The position numbers and the translations under genes are program-made. From positions 56,077,837-56,141,836 of the forward strand of contig JAKSZU010000002.1 in assembly GCA_026018925.1 (NCBI GenBank): a stretch of 64,000 nt of DNA, written 5' to 3'. A model generated the notes under the pieces. It was not told the origin of the DNA. It was given only the letters and a program-made list of their open reading frames with translations, and searched no databases. This stretch comes from Tupaia tana (taxonomy: Eukaryota > Chordata > Mammalia > Scandentia > Tupaiidae). Shown in pieces: positions 22,116-33,471 of the stretch (its first letter is position 1; each line of letters opens with the position of its first letter).

Positions 22116-22247
22116 CAAGGAGACTTCAAATAATTTGTGCAAAATAGAATTAAAGTATGAGTTTATTTTGGGGTAAACATTTTTGAAATGCATGCATAGT
22201 TTTTTCATAATGCACATTTCAATAAACTTTGTGAAGATCCCTGCATA
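22116..22247. mobile_element. MITE-A copy 4
   Basis: AAGGAGACTTCAAATAATTTGTGC opens the element and TGCACATTTCAATAAACTTTGTGAAGATCCC closes it (22218-22248). The core has AAAGTATGAGTTTATTTTGG and GCATGCATAGTTTTTTCATA. Confidence 0.82.
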
Positions 22248-22689
22248 TAGCCCTAGCTTAGCTACAAGCAAACATATTTTGGCAAATAGGGTTTTGTCTG
22301 TTATTATTGATAGAGCAGTCACTGCTTAAAATAATGAAATGTTGGGGATATAGGCAAAAGGTTTTGACATCTAGAGATGCCAGGTAGAACTTAAAAGTAG
22401 AAGCAAAATTTTGAGAAGCCAGATTGGAATGAATAGGTAGCCATTTAGGAATGTCTTATACATACTTAGCATTTCTCCCTCTTTCATGATTAGGACTAGG
22501 GCAAAAAATACCATACTTCACAATCCTCTGGGCCTAACTAATCTGTGTGACTTTTCTGGTAAAAATCCATAGTAGAATTTTAAGGGAAACATTTCTTTAC
22601 CTGCTGGCCATAGGGAACATTTCTTCAAGCTCCAACTCTAGGAATGGAATACAAAGTTGCACACGCCACCAAAGATGGCAGCGGGGAGG
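22248..22689. other. Unclassified sequence
   Basis: No gene or named repeat seen. Confidence 0.4.
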
Positions 22690-23022
22690 TGTCTCAGTCT
22701 GTTTGGGCTGCTATAGCAAAGTATCAAAGACTAGATATAAACAACAAACGTTTACTGTCAACAGCTCTGGAGGCCAGGACAAGCAGGATCAAGGCATCAG
22801 CAGATTTAGTGTATAGGTTTAGTATCTGCTTTCTGGTTCAGACAGCGCCCTTCTCCTGGGTTCTCACATGAAAGGGGCATAGAGCTTTCTTGGACCTCTT
22901 TCATAAGGGCACTAACCTCATTCATAAAGTCTTCCAAAGGCCCCACCTCCTGATACAATCCTGTTGGAGGTTAGGACTTCAATATATGAATCTGGGATAA
23001 CACAAATATTCAGTCTGTGGTA
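22690..23022 (-). mobile_element. MaLR-type solo LTR (MST/MLT1-like)
   Basis: TGTCTCAGTCTGTTTGGGCTGCTATAGC, CAGCTCTGGAGGCCAGGACAAGCAGGATCAAGGC, ATAAGGGCACTAACC, AAGGCCCCACCTCC and AATATTCAGTCTGTGGTA follow a mammalian ERVL-MaLR LTR in reverse. It lacks parts of the usual length, and no internal retroviral sequence adjoins it. Clear 5 bp duplications are not visible. Confidence 0.83.
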
Positions 23023-23358
23023 GAAGTACAACATACCCTGTCAAAAGCAGCATTGTTGAGTCCCCCAGAAATGTCTGCCCTGCTGCCTGGATTTTTCCTC
23101 CTCTCTCTTTTAAGATGTACTTTAGTTTTTGCTGCAGTGACTGACACAGCTTTTAGTTCCCAGCTATCCCCAAGATTTGGTATTGAAACTAGACCATCTG
23201 GGATGCATTAACTAAACAGCTTAATGGTGGAAGCTCCCAGGAAAATGTGGTTGAGGAGATTAAAGCAGGTAGGAAAGCTGTTGGAAAAGTCCGTAAGAAG
23301 TCAGAATGTAAAATTCTAACCAACAGCATGAGGTAAGAGGGTAAGATTGAAAAGGGTA
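23023..23358. other. Unclassified sequence
   Basis: No feature recognised. Confidence 0.35.
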
Positions 23359-23596
23359 ACGGGCTAGCTCTGCAGTGCAGTAGTTAAGTGCTGTGCAGAG
23401 GAAATCAGATCCCTCATGGCCAAGTGGGGTTCAGACCTAGTCCTGGTAGCAACATAGCACTTAGGCTGATGGGATGGAGGACTGGAGAAGAAAGAATTGT
23501 GAAGCGATCGGGCCCTGTTGGGAGGTGCTCTCTCTCCTTTTCTCTCTCTCCTGTGTGCATGGGTGTTCTATCATAAATAAAGTTTGTTTTTTAAAG
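23359..23596 (+). mobile_element. tRNA-derived SINE, divergent family
   Basis: GGGCTAGCTCTGCAGTGCAGTAGTTAAGTGC, GGGGTTCAGACCTAG, GGACTGGAGAAGAAAGAATTGTG, GGGAGGTGCTCTC, a pyrimidine run and ATAAATAAAGTTTG. Its head and 3' end differ from the main family; it shares GGAGGTGCT plus a pyrimidine run with the copy at 15991-16197. Confidence 0.68.
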
Positions 23597-24082
23597 AAAA
23601 ATGATAAGACAAAACATGCTTTTGTAGACTGTTTTCAAATATTTCAGTATAAATGGAGTCATTTATTTACCTTTGGTTCTAGCTTCTAGGAACAGTATCT
23701 GAAACATAGCAAATTGGTGCTTAATAAACAGAAGCTGAACTTAATTGGTGAATGCCGAATAAGGGATAGAAGATTCCTATTTATCTGCCTAAAGATCCAT
23801 ACATTATTATTATTTAACACATCTTCAATTACCAACTCTACGATAGGTTTTGCCTTGTAGAAGTTAGATCTCATAGAACATGCATCCAATTTTTTTTTTT
23901 ATCATTTATGCATTATTTTCAACTTGTGAGTCAGTATGTGGCATTAACAAGAACACTGCTTGGGAGTGAAGAGATCACCTGGATTTTGGTCATACTGTCA
24001 GTAAGTGGTAGTGACAGAATTATAAGCCACAATTGATTTTGAAATGTATGCATGTCCAAATAGTTCATTCATTCATTCATTT
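23597..24082. other. Mostly unclassified; possible MIR trace
   Basis: TGGGAGTGAAGAGATCACCTGGATTTTGG at 23961 is MIR-like, but too short to be sure. Confidence 0.35.
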
Positions 24083-24104
24083 AATGTCTATCTTATTATG
24101 TTTT

Positions 24105-24338
24105 TTGGAATTTTTTTTTGTTACAGGGTATGTGCACTTGCTGGAGGGACAGAAAGTGAGAAATCACTCAGAGGGGATGGCCATGCTGCAATCCCTTCTC
24201 ATCCATTCTCCTCTCAGGATTTCTGCTATGCAGACATGTGCACCCAGAGTTTCAAGCCTCTGGGTCCAGGACTCAAATGGTGGTCAGCCATGTGGGAGTC
24301 CAGTGACACAACCATTAATTACAACATCTGCTGGTCCC
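24105..24338 (-). mobile_element. Long-form tRNA-SINE
   Basis: TTGTTACAGGGTATGTGCAC, AGAAATCACTCAGAGGGGATGG, TCCATTCTCCTCTCAGGAT and GCTGGTCCCC. The GA-rich and CCCCCC segments are shortened by deletion. Confidence 0.88.
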
Positions 24339-24414
24339 CATTGAATCTCTATTTAAGATGTATATCAGGTACCAGATAGTAGATTTGGAAAGTTTTACCT
24401 TTCTGAATTTTAAT

Positions 24415-24499
24415 CTTCCCTTTTTTATTCTCTTTTTTGTGTCCTTTTTTCCCTTTCTGTCTCTCTTCTTCCCTCCTTCCTTCCTTTGTTCCTTTCTTT
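24415..24499. repeat. Polypyrimidine tract
   Basis: A C/T-only-rich stretch with TTCCTTCC steps; low-complexity sequence. Confidence 0.75.
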
Positions 24500-24786
24500 A
24501 TTTTGGTAAAGTGTAGGGAATAGATAAGACCAAAGTTTCCCAAGTAATGGATACAAACCACCACTTACAGCTGTGAATATTGCAGAGACATGGCATTAAG
24601 TGACACTGAACTAGCTGAGGAAAGTTATTTCCTTCTAATTATTCTCTAATTCTCTTATTTATTCAAGGGAAAATGTCTCATCTTGGTGCTATATGTCTTT
24701 AACACTTATCCAACAATTTCTAATCTTTTCTACAAGAAAATCTGGATATAAATTTCAAAGAGTTCAGCAATATTAGACCAGAATTT

Positions 24787-24968
24787 TTAAAAATGTTTTA
24801 TATTTATTTAACTTTATTTATTATTATTATCATTATTATTATTTTGCAGTTTGATCAGACAGAGAGAGAGAAAAAGTGAAAAAACAAGCCACCAGGTTCA
24901 GGAGTTGAACCATGGTCAGCCATGTGGGAGTCCAGTGCCTTTAACCATTATACCATCTGCCGGCCCCT
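24787..24968 (-). mobile_element. Short-form tRNA-SINE
   Basis: A TTATTATTATTATC tail, GATCAGACAGAGAGAGAG, AACAAGCCACCAGG, GTTGAACCATGGTC and ATACCATCTGCCGGCCCC. Flanks AGACCAGAATTT (24775) and TGACTAGAATTT (24969) are a mutated duplication. Confidence 0.88.
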
Positions 24969-24980
24969 TGACTAGAATTT

Positions 24981-25390
24981 AATACCACTGTTTTGTCTGT
25001 ATTATTTTAAGATTTTCTTTAATTTATGAGAGACGATACTGCTTGTCAATTTTTAACAGTGATAAATGTAATTAAACAAATGCATTATAACAAATGCATT
25101 TAAAGTCAAAGAAAAAGTTTATTTGAATGAAATATTACATACTAGTAAAAGTGGCAGCAGGTAGATCTGGCCAGAAATTATGAAGGTAGTGTATGACTGG
25201 CTGAATGGAGACATGTTAGATTCTTGAGATGAATTAGAAACCTCTAAGTCCCTCTGCCTCTTTGTTGGAATGTTCTAAAATCTATTTGTGAAAAAAAATG
25301 AAGACTTAGAAAACATCAGACATTGCTCCCTTCTACACTCACTTTGGCTAGCACTCCCACAAAGAGTGCTGGTATTCTGTTCAGGTCTGC
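24981..25390. other. Unclassified sequence
   Basis: No feature recognised. Confidence 0.35.
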
Positions 25391-25395
25391 TTCAG

Positions 25396-25545
25396 GACAG
25401 GGAGGAGCACCGTGGATAGAGTAGCGCAATGGAAAGTGCTGAGGGGGCTGTTGTTCTGGGATTGCACCACCAGGCAGAAATGTGAGTCTTCAGGGAAAAA
25501 AACAAAAACCAAAAAAACAAAAAACAAACAAAAAAAAACAAGCTA
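25396..25545 (+). mobile_element. Possible tRNA-like SINE trace with A-rich tail
   Basis: GGAGCACCGTGGATAGAGTAGCGCAATGG resembles a SINE head and is followed about 100 bases later by a CAAAAAC-rich tail. The match is weak. Confidence 0.4.
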
Positions 25546-25571
25546 GTTTGTTATTTCTAAATGGGTAGCTG

Positions 25572-25790
25572 TATAGGCAATAGTGAAGGCAAGGATTCTG
25601 GAGCCAGGCAGCTATTTGCATTTAGTAGTTGGGTAATTATAAGCAAATAAGATCATTTCTCTTTGCTTCACTTTCCTCATCTGTAAATTGGAGAAAAATA
25701 CTGACCAGGTTGCCATGGGATTAAATAAAATCAGGTGAGCAACAATGCCAGGAACAAATTAAGTACTCCATAATGGGAGCTATTACTCTT
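25572..25790 (+). repeat. MIR, near full length
   Basis: GGATTCTGGAGCCAGGCAGC, TCACTTTCCTCATCTGTAAATTGG, GGGATTAAATAAAATCAGGTGAGCA and ATTAAGTACTCCATAATGGGAGC match MIR end to end. Confidence 0.87.
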
Positions 25791-27230
25791 ACTCATAAGG
25801 GAACAAAATGGCATTTTGAAAGTGACTGCACTGTATCTGATTCTGATATCAAAGGGCTCCTACGGCTTTGCTACTCCACCTCATTAAAATGTACCTATCA
25901 ACTTTACTGCTGGAATCTCGTGTCTCTTCCTGCCTCCCAACCTCAGTAACGGGAGGTAAATGAATCTCCATTTACCCAGAAACCACGCACAGAAACCTGG
26001 GTTCATTCGAAATTGGTTTCCTCTTTTCTCTTTTGCTCAAGGATCAAAGTGTGATCGAAGCCCTGCCATGGATGGCTATAAACAGTCCAGTGTCTTAACT
26101 GAAAACTGCTCTCATGTAAACATAGATGCTAAATTTGTTCTTCAGCGTATTGGTAAATCGGTGATGAAGAAAGTTTTCAGATCTCAAAATTCCACGTCAC
26201 ATTGATGTACTTTAAATATATTTAAAGCTAAACATACCAGAGATAAGAAAAAGTTCCGTTAAGAGGAGAGATAAATATGAAAATGTGTGCAGTGTATTTG
26301 TCCTGTGAGGCTCAAGCATGCTTTATGCAGTGCTGAGAGTGGGTGAATGAAAGCTATGCTGAATTTACCTGGTCCTTTTTTCTTTTTTAACTTTAAAAGA
26401 GGGTGATAAATTATAAATGTGCTCATGCCACGCAAGTATGACAGTTTTAATTTTCGTTTTCACAATATGTACAATGCCAAATGCATGAGATTTAGTTGGA
26501 AAGTGACAAGGCAGCACAGGATCATTGGAAGGTGAGACTGAGAAGGTGAGCTTGCCCTTCCTGTTCATTAGCTCCTGTCCTATGGAAGCTGCTTGGGGAC
26601 TGCCAGTGTTCTGTGTCCAGCCACTCTGGCATCTCCATGCTCCATCTAAGATGATAGCTTGTGTGTTTCTTTACTCAGGCTTATTACTCTAATTGCTGCT
26701 AGAATATTTTAGTGGCTCTCAGATTCTTGCATTATCTGAATAAAATGAATACTTTCCTGCTGCATATTCCCTCCCATGTTTCTTTTCTTCATTTCTTAGC
26801 GCTTCTTGTCTGCAATATTCAGTATATTTCCTGGTTTCCACTTAGTCGTTCTTTTCCCTTTCACAAAGTAATGTCCTGCCCATTATTGTTATTTTTTCAT
26901 CTTTTACTGTTTCCTTTTTTCTGTCATCCTTATTTCTAAAGCGTTTCTATTTTGAGCCTCACTGGTTATTTCAAGGGTGACAATTTCTCATCTTTGTAAA
27001 GAACTCATAGAAGAGGATACAAAGAGATTGTCTCTTATAGGAGTAAAGCAATTATAATTACAGTTTAAAAAAACTGAAAAAGACCTGGTTTTAACAAGGT
27101 CTAAAGTTGGGGATTAGCACACCAACTAAAGAAATGAGTAAAATGGAGTAACATCAACCCTGTCATTTTCACTAAAACTCTCTTCTATGTGGATACTCTG
27201 AGTGTGGTCCTGTGGCCAAGTTATGGGAGA
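25791..27230. other. 1.4 kb without recognised repeat
   Basis: No named repeat. A plus-strand frame of 81 codons (25960-26205) has no recognisable domain. The interval is a candidate for anciently unique sequence. Confidence 0.4.
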
Positions 27231-27245
27231 TGAGAATGACTGGCT

Positions 27246-27508
27246 GGGGACCAGCCGTTGGTGTAATGACTATGTCGCTGGACTCCCATGTGGTGGACTG
27301 CGGTTCGAGTCCCGGACCTGGTGGCTTAAACTCACACTGGGTACAAGTGTGTGTGTGTCCAAGATTCCGAGAGGAGAATAGAGGAGAAGGAATTGTGGCA
27401 TGGCTATCCCCCGAGAGGTGATTTATTGCTTTCTGTCTCTCTGTCTCTGTCTTTCTGGAGAGCGCACATGCTCTATAGCAAAAACCTCACCCAAGAAAAT
27501 AAATAAAT
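27246..27508 (+). mobile_element. Long-form tRNA-SINE with exact B box
   Basis: GGGACCAGCCGTTGGTGTAATG, GGTTCGAGTCCCGG, CCAAGATTCCGAGAGGAG and TATAGCAAAAACCTC, then an AAATA tail. Flanks AATGACTGGCTG (27235) and AATGATTGGCTG (27509) are the duplication. A further copy of AGATGAGAATGACTG follows at 27522. Confidence 0.92.
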
Positions 27509-27699
27509 AATGATTGGCTGAAGATGAGAATGACTGACTGTGATTAAGGGCAGATAAGCATAATATAAACCTTGTGAGCCAAATAGAATTTCAATGTGAT
27601 AATCTTTGAAAAATGTTTATAATGATATCATTAATAGGTATGATAATCTTTTTCCCTTTACAGGTAAAATTAAAATTACAATATAGTAAATGTCTTTAC

Positions 27700-27773
27700 A
27701 GAAAGTATTCTATTGGAATCTACTTAGAAAAATATGTCATGCCTTTTCCGACAACCCAATATATAATAATACT
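27700..27773. mobile_element. MITE-B copy 1
   Basis: ATGTCATGCCTTTTCCGACAACCCAATATA is a well-kept right end. The left end is decayed (CTATTGGAATC). Confidence 0.65.
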
Positions 27774-27935
27774 GTTTTGAAGTCTCTGAAAAGGCTAAAA
27801 TAATAGCATTTATTCAAGTTAGCCTTACCTATTCTATTCAAGGAGAGTCTTCTAAAAAGGATTTCCAATATGTCTATCCATTTACGATGGATAGAGAAAG
27901 ATAAGCGAAGAGTGCTGTAAAAATCAGTGTCATTT

Positions 27936-28200
27936 CCTTTTTTTAGAAGCTTTTGCCTTAGGGCACATGTGCTTATTGGAGAGAGAGAGAGAGAGAGAGA
28001 CAGAGACAGTGAGAGGGAAAGTGAGAAATCACCCCCCCAGAAGGCATGGCCACACACCTCAACCCCTTCTCTTCCCATGATCGTGGGCACACACACACAT
28101 ACACATGCACATGCAGCCGGCATGAGTTTCAAGCCACTGGGCCTGGGACTTGAACCATGGTCGGCCATGTGAGAGTCCAGTGACATAACCTGCTGGTTCC
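27936..28200 (-). mobile_element. Long-form tRNA-SINE
   Basis: TTTTGCCTTAGGGCACATGTGC, a GA run, AGAAATCACCCCCCCAG and TGGGACTTGAACCATGGTCGG, with part of the A-box region deleted near 28185. Flanks ATCAGTGTCATTT (27923) and ATCAGTATCATTT (28201) are the duplication. Confidence 0.92.
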
Positions 28201-28494
28201 ATCAGTATCATTTTCTTTGGACTGGTACCGAGTTATTTTCTCATCACAGTCCTCAACTCCTGCCTTCATATCCCAGGAATTATCTTCCGCTAAACACATT
28301 CATAGAGAAAAATATTCAGGTTTTTGGAGGAAAGAGACAAGTAGTAGATGGTAGCCATAGAGAGGAATTGATGGCTTAAATAGAGTAAGGTGTTTATTGA
28401 GTCGACTGAGATTCCTCTTCTTTAACTGACTTCAAAGTACTTGTTATTCATTAAATCTGTCTCACCATCAGTTACTTCAAACAGGGACCATAAT

Positions 28495-28705
28495 TTCACT
28501 GGTTGCTTTTCAGTAGACACATGGCCTTGAGCAAGTTATGGTCGATGACTTAGTTCCCTCATCTGTAACACTGGGATAACAATACTTCTTTCTTCATAAG
28601 ACTACTGTAAAGGTTAAATAAGTTAACATTCCTAAAGTACGCGAAACAGTGCTGACACATAATGAGCAGTACACAAATGCCTAATGTAATAATAATGATT
28701 ATCAC
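28495..28705 (+). repeat. MIR fragment
   Basis: GGCCTTGAGCAAGTTATGG, TTCCCTCATCTGTAACACTGGGATAACAATA, AAGGTTAAATAAGTTAAC and AATGAGCAGTACACAAATG match MIR core to 3' end. Confidence 0.85.
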
Positions 28706-29490
28706 TGTTAGCAATGCATATGTCACGTTCAGTGGGAGATCACTGTATATAATCATTGCCTAATTCTGCTTCTGGATTTGCGATTCTCTTAGGAATTTTT
28801 GCATGTTTACTGCAGAATAGGAAGTGATTAAATATGAAGTATGGTTGCTATTCCAATGCTAAAGCTCAGGGTTTGAGGTTTTTAAGAGAAAAGCGAGTGG
28901 GAAATGCGTAGGCAGTGTAAATGCACACCAGAGTGCCAAGTGGGCGCTGTGTTCACCACTCTTCACTCTGTTGCCTGAGCAGACTGGCACATAACTGCTC
29001 CTGACAAGATTGATGACTTGAATATGAAGAAAGCTGTTTTGCAGAATTTTTAGGCTGAACATCTCTCATTATGTTTTACACTATGCAAAGACCAGCATGC
29101 AGTCTTCCTACACATTGGCATGTCTCTCATTACCCATGGATGACCTCTGACCAGTACATTTAATGAAGTGGTCACATGATGAACTGAATTTCCCATCAGT
29201 CATTGTTTGAAGACTTAAATGTCACAAATAAAGCAAACCCTGGTGGAGTCCTTTTGTTTATATCAAAAAAGAAAATGTGTTTCAGCTTTGAGACTGACAT
29301 TGATAAGCATCAAAATGTTCCCATGTATGGATCTAGAATGAAACTCTCCAAAAACTTCTACCATCTGACCAGACATGAACATGTAATGATGACAGACATT
29401 CTTATCCAGAAGAGTCCTCAAGTAGATACTTCTAAAGTACACAATCAAGGAAATGGAAACTGTAGGTGACAGGTCCAGACAACCTGTGCA
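28706..29490. other. Unclassified sequence
   Basis: A plus-strand frame of 88 codons at 29203-29469 has no recognisable domain. No named repeat. Confidence 0.4.
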
Positions 29491-29684
29491 TCTATCTATT
29501 TATTTACTTAGTTATTTTTGAGAGAGACTTTTGCTATAGGGTGATTGTGCTTGCCAGAGAGACAGAGAGAGACAGATAGACAGAAAGTGAGAAATTACCC
29601 CTTAAGGGGGATGGCCACACTGCAATCCCTTCTCCTCAATTCTCCTCTTGAGATTTTGGACATGCACACACATGCACCCAGCAT

Positions 29685-29721
<37 letters not shown>

Positions 29722-30070
29722 AGAGGTTTTCGCTATAGGGGCACATGCGCTCGCCAGACAGACAGAGAGAGACAGAGAGACAGAAAGCGAGAAATCACCC
29801 CCCCAGGGGGGATGGTCACGCTGCAATCCCTTCTCCTCCATTCTCCTCTCAGGATCTTGGGCACGCACGCACACGCACCCGGCGTGAGTTCTAAGCCACC
29901 GGGTCCGGGACGCGAACTGCAGTCGACTACATGGGAGTCCAGCGACATAGCCATTACGCTAACTGCTGGTTCCCCCCAGCATGAGTTTTAAGCTACCATG
30001 TTCAGGACTTGAACTGCAGTCGACTATGTGGGAGTCCAGTGATACAACCATTACACCATCTGCTGGTCCC
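29491..30070 (-). mobile_element. Long-form tRNA-SINE split by a younger copy
   Basis: The 3' part is 29491-29690 (TTTTGCTATAGGGTGATTGTG to CCCAGCATGAGTTT). The head resumes at 29989 (TAAGCTACCATGTTCAGGACTTGAAC, ending CATCTGCTGGTCCC). Joining them restores the normal element order. Confidence 0.92.
29691..29974 (-). mobile_element. Young tRNA-SINE nested in an older copy
   Basis: A T run of about 30, TTTTCGCTATAGGGGCAC, GCACGCACGCACACG, an intact CCCCCCAGGGGGGATGG and TTACGCTAACTGCTGG. The B box reads GTTCGCGTCC on the minus strand. Perfect flanks CCCAGCATGAGTTT (29677-29690 and 29975-29988) are the duplication. Confidence 0.96.
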
Positions 30071-30111
30071 TCATGGGTTGTTTTAAACATATTCTAACCC
30101 TTGCTAGATAG

Positions 30112-30328
30112 GATAGGCAAGAATTCTAGCATCAGGTATGACTGGGCACTAATCCTAGCTCCAACATTTAGTAGCTAGGTGATCTAAACCACTTTTCAGT
30201 TTCCTCATCTGCAGAGTACTAAGAGCTGATTATCTATGTCAGAGTGGGAGTTCTAATGTTAAATGAGCAGCCTTTGTAGAGTTCCTACAGTGGTGCCTGG
30301 CATATAATGGCAGTTCACTAAATGGCTG
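30112..30328 (+). repeat. MIR, near full length
   Basis: AATTCTAGCATCAGG, TTTAGTAGCTAGGTGATC, TTTCAGTTTCCTCATCTGCAGAG and GGTGCCTGGCATATAATGGCAG follow MIR. Confidence 0.85.
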
Positions 30329-31805
30329 TCTGACTGGCAAACTGCTCTGCTAGTAGTCAGGACTTGAACAGTGGGTGTCTTTACCAAGCAAAGGGCCTAT
30401 CGGGCCTGGACCCATGTGCTAGACAGATGCTTTTGGAAATGACCCTCATTTGGCTGCCTCTTCTCTACTCCAATTCCTATATTCTGTTTTGTTTTTTTGT
30501 CCCTAACCTGATCCTCACTTCTTGACATCCCTCATTTTTTACACAAATAATCTTGGTTTTGAGCCCTATCTCACACCTTTTATACTAACTAGGATCTAGT
30601 AATAGCTATGTTCCTTTAAATTCTGGATCCTGGGTTTGGCTTTATACTTCTAGGTTGATCCTATTAACACATTCCAGTCTTATCTTACACATAACTCAAA
30701 GGCTGCCTCACCCCAACAAAACAAACAAAACAAAACAAAACAAAACCACAATACCTCATAGTAGCTTTTTATCATCATTCCAGGATTAGAGTTTCTTTAT
30801 TATGAAAGATTTTTTTTTTTTCCCATAATGGCTTAGTGTGTTTCAAGTTTCACCTCAGGTATTGTTATTTGCAGTAGTCCCGGTAGTAAGCCTGGCCAAT
30901 GAGGTCTCTGAGTTAAGGCAAGACTGAAATGAAATGAAAGGACTTTGAAAGGCAGATTCCCAAAACAAGATGGGGAAAGGCAGATATGCTCACATGGGGA
31001 CCCAAAACCCACTTGACTAGATGGAGGAATCAGCACAGAGTGACCAGGAAGATTTATATAGATAGGAAATAAGAAATACCTTAAATAAGGTTAAATGGGA
31101 GGGGCCAAGTACTGGTCTGGGTAGGCCCAAGGACATGAGAGCAGACAAGCAGATGCAGAAGTGAGAGTTCAGTCTCTAGCTGTTGGGGGATTCCACATGA
31201 GAAGGTGTGTCCCTGTAGATGTGTTGTGGACAGTCTGAGACTCCACTTAGCAGGAACATGGCTGTCTGCCACCAAGCCTTAGATCTCTACTCTGGGCTCA
31301 TTGTTTCTGACAACAGTGCTGTATCTATCAAAGCTGAAAGAAAAGAAATTGTAAAAAGTAACCTTATTTAAGTTATTACCAGTATTTTATCACCTTTAAG
31401 CCAATAGATGGCTGAAAAGATTTTATATCTTCCTAAGGTTGTACTGAGGTGGATAGTTATTGGAGACTAGAAGAGTCCAAAGCTTCATTATTTTCAATAG
31501 AAGGAATAACTCTGATTTGGAAAAAAAAAATTGTCTTCAGAATTTACACTAAAACTGAAAAAAGAAATCTAACCCATATGCCAAATTCTACAAGAAGCAG
31601 TCTTTGCAGTAGAGAGCTTTATCCTAATGACCAATCATAAAGACAACTAAGTAGGATATTTGAGATAGAAATCTGTAATCACTGTTAAAGACTAATTTTT
31701 GTTCCTTTTTTTTTCTTTAAAGGCAATCAACTTTGCCCCTTTTTAATAGAGGAGACTGCTGACTGGCCTTAGCTAACTAACTGGCCTTAGCTAATAAATT
31801 CTGAG
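30329..31805. other. 1.5 kb mostly unclassified
   Basis: It holds a (CAAAA)n tract at 30717-30746 and a T run near 30811. The stretch 30830-31310 has LTR-like composition, but I cannot assign it to a family. A short duplication of CTGGCCTTAGCTAA occurs at 31764-31795. Confidence 0.4.
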
Positions 31806-31817
31806 AGAATTGTATTT

Positions 31818-32100
31818 ATTTATTTATTTACTTATTTATTTATTTTTTGAGAGGTTTTTGCTATAGGGTACATGTGCTTGCCAGAAAGACAGAGAGGGAC
31901 AGAGAGATAGGAAATGAGAAATCACCCCCCCAGGGGGGCTGGCCATGCCGCAATCCCTTCTCCTCCATTTTCCTCTCAGGATCTTGGGCATGTACACACA
32001 AGTGCCTGGCATGAGTTTAAGCCACCAAGTCCAGGACTTGAACCATAGTTGACTACATGGGAGTCCTGTGATGTAGCCATTATGCTATCTGCTGGTCCCA
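31818..32100 (-). mobile_element. Long-form tRNA-SINE
   Basis: A TTTATTTATTTAC tail, GAGAGGTTTTTGCTATAGGG, CACCCCCCCAGGGGGGCTGG and TGCTATCTGCTGGTCCC. Flanks AGAATTGTATT (31806 and 32101) are an exact duplication. Confidence 0.95.
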
Positions 32101-32111
32101 AGAATTGTATT

Positions 32112-32730
32112 GTTAAAGAAAGTAGAAGTCCAGCTCATAAAAGCCTATGATCATTCAATCCCTAAACCAGGCCTTAATGGAAGATACTCTATCTCACCCT
32201 AGATGTGGCTGAAGGTAATAATGGGCAAGTAAGAACGTTCCAGAGGGAAAAGTCAGAGGCCAATGAAGTTGGCCAAGAGGATCCTCTGGAGTTTAAGCAA
32301 GGTGACTACTCTTCTGGAAGAGCAGGAAAGCTTTGAAGTTTCCAAGCAGCAGGGTATCATTGTTGACATGGATCAGAGGCTGTTATGTATTTTCCATTCT
32401 TTTCCTTAGGATGGGAAATTTTGTTGTATCTATCTTATTCCTATACCAACACTATATATTAGGACTCTATAATATACAGCCAAGTAACTTGACAGTTTGT
32501 TTATCCATCACCAGCACATAGGAACTATCTTTGTTCCTTATAAAAACATGATTGTGAACTAGATGCAAAGACTGGATAGTACACTGAAAGTACATAGTTG
32601 TTTGGTTATCCGGAGGCATGGACTTGGATACATACCAACACACACTGTTTTTCCAGGCGCCCTTGCAGTTAGATGTGGCCATGTGACTAAAGTCTCACTA
32701 AGAGTATGTAAGACATGAAGTGATGTATAT
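32112..32730. other. Unclassified sequence
   Basis: No gene or named repeat seen. Confidence 0.4.
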
Positions 32731-32745
32731 AACTCCCACATCTCT

Positions 32746-33026
32746 CTCTTTTTATTTTGATATATTTTTAAGGTCTTTGCCATAGGGTACATGTGCTCAC
32801 CAGAAAGACAGAGACAGTCAGTGAGGGAAAGTGAGAAATCACTCCCCACCCCACCCTGGGAGGATGGCCATGCCACAATCCCTTCTCCTCCACTCTTCTC
32901 CATGGAACTCTGGGCATGCATGTACATACACCCAGAGTGACTTTCAACATTCCAGGTCTAGGACTTGAACTGTAGTTAGCCATGTGGGAGTCCAACACCT
33001 TAACTACTATGCCACCTGCTAGCTTC
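32746..33026 (-). mobile_element. Long-form tRNA-SINE, older subfamily
   Basis: GTCTTTGCCATAGGGTACATG, AATCACTCCCCACCCCACCCTGGGAGG, ACATTCCAGGTCTAGGACTTG and CACCTGCTAGC. Flanks AACTCCCACATCTCT (32731) and AACTTCCACATCTCT (33027) are the duplication. Confidence 0.93.
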
Positions 33027-33041
33027 AACTTCCACATCTCT

Positions 33042-33471
33042 TAACAAATAGCTGCTTGCCCTTTATTTCTGCTCCCTCATGGGCGAAAATATTGGCAAGG
33101 CAGTCACCTAGCTTCCACCTTGAAAACAAAGATGATTGAAACCATAGGTCTTGGAATAACCTAATGGAGTTCAACCATGCCACCGATCTAGACTGCCCAC
33201 TATAAATTATTAGGTCAGTGAGAAATAAACTACTAAATATAGGTTTTAGTCACTTTGGATTTTCTTTGTGCTAGTGTGTGAAATCATGATTTCAGAATGA
33301 TTTGATATGTGAACAAATATAAGAACTACTTCTGAAGTAATTTTAATATGAAATTTCAGTTTTAGGTACCATAAAGTCATTTTTCTATACATTATAAGTT
33401 CTTAGGTTAATAAGAGGTATAAATGGAGGGTATATGATGCCCCTAAAATTGCATGTAAAAAAGCGATATTT
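33042..33471. other. Unclassified sequence
   Basis: No feature recognised. Confidence 0.35.

Noticed and set aside
22685-23027. 5 bp target duplication of the MaLR LTR
   Set aside because: The flanks GGAGG and GAAGT do not match, so no duplication is claimed.
25960-26205. 81-codon frame in a repeat-free interval as a possible exon
   Set aside because: No recognisable domain and no convincing splice-site pair; cannot be supported without conservation data.
27246-27330. Possible functional tRNA gene (exact A- and B-box-like motifs)
   Set aside because: It does not fold as a proper cloverleaf with an acceptor stem and continues into a SINE body with an A tail and target duplication.
29545-29991. 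148-codon frame with repeated RQRERERDR-like text
   Set aside because: It spans two nested minus-strand SINEs read in the wrong strand; not a gene.
30830-31310. Possible unassigned LTR
   Set aside because: Composition is LTR-like, but I see no matching TG/CA ends, polyadenylation signal in place or target duplication.
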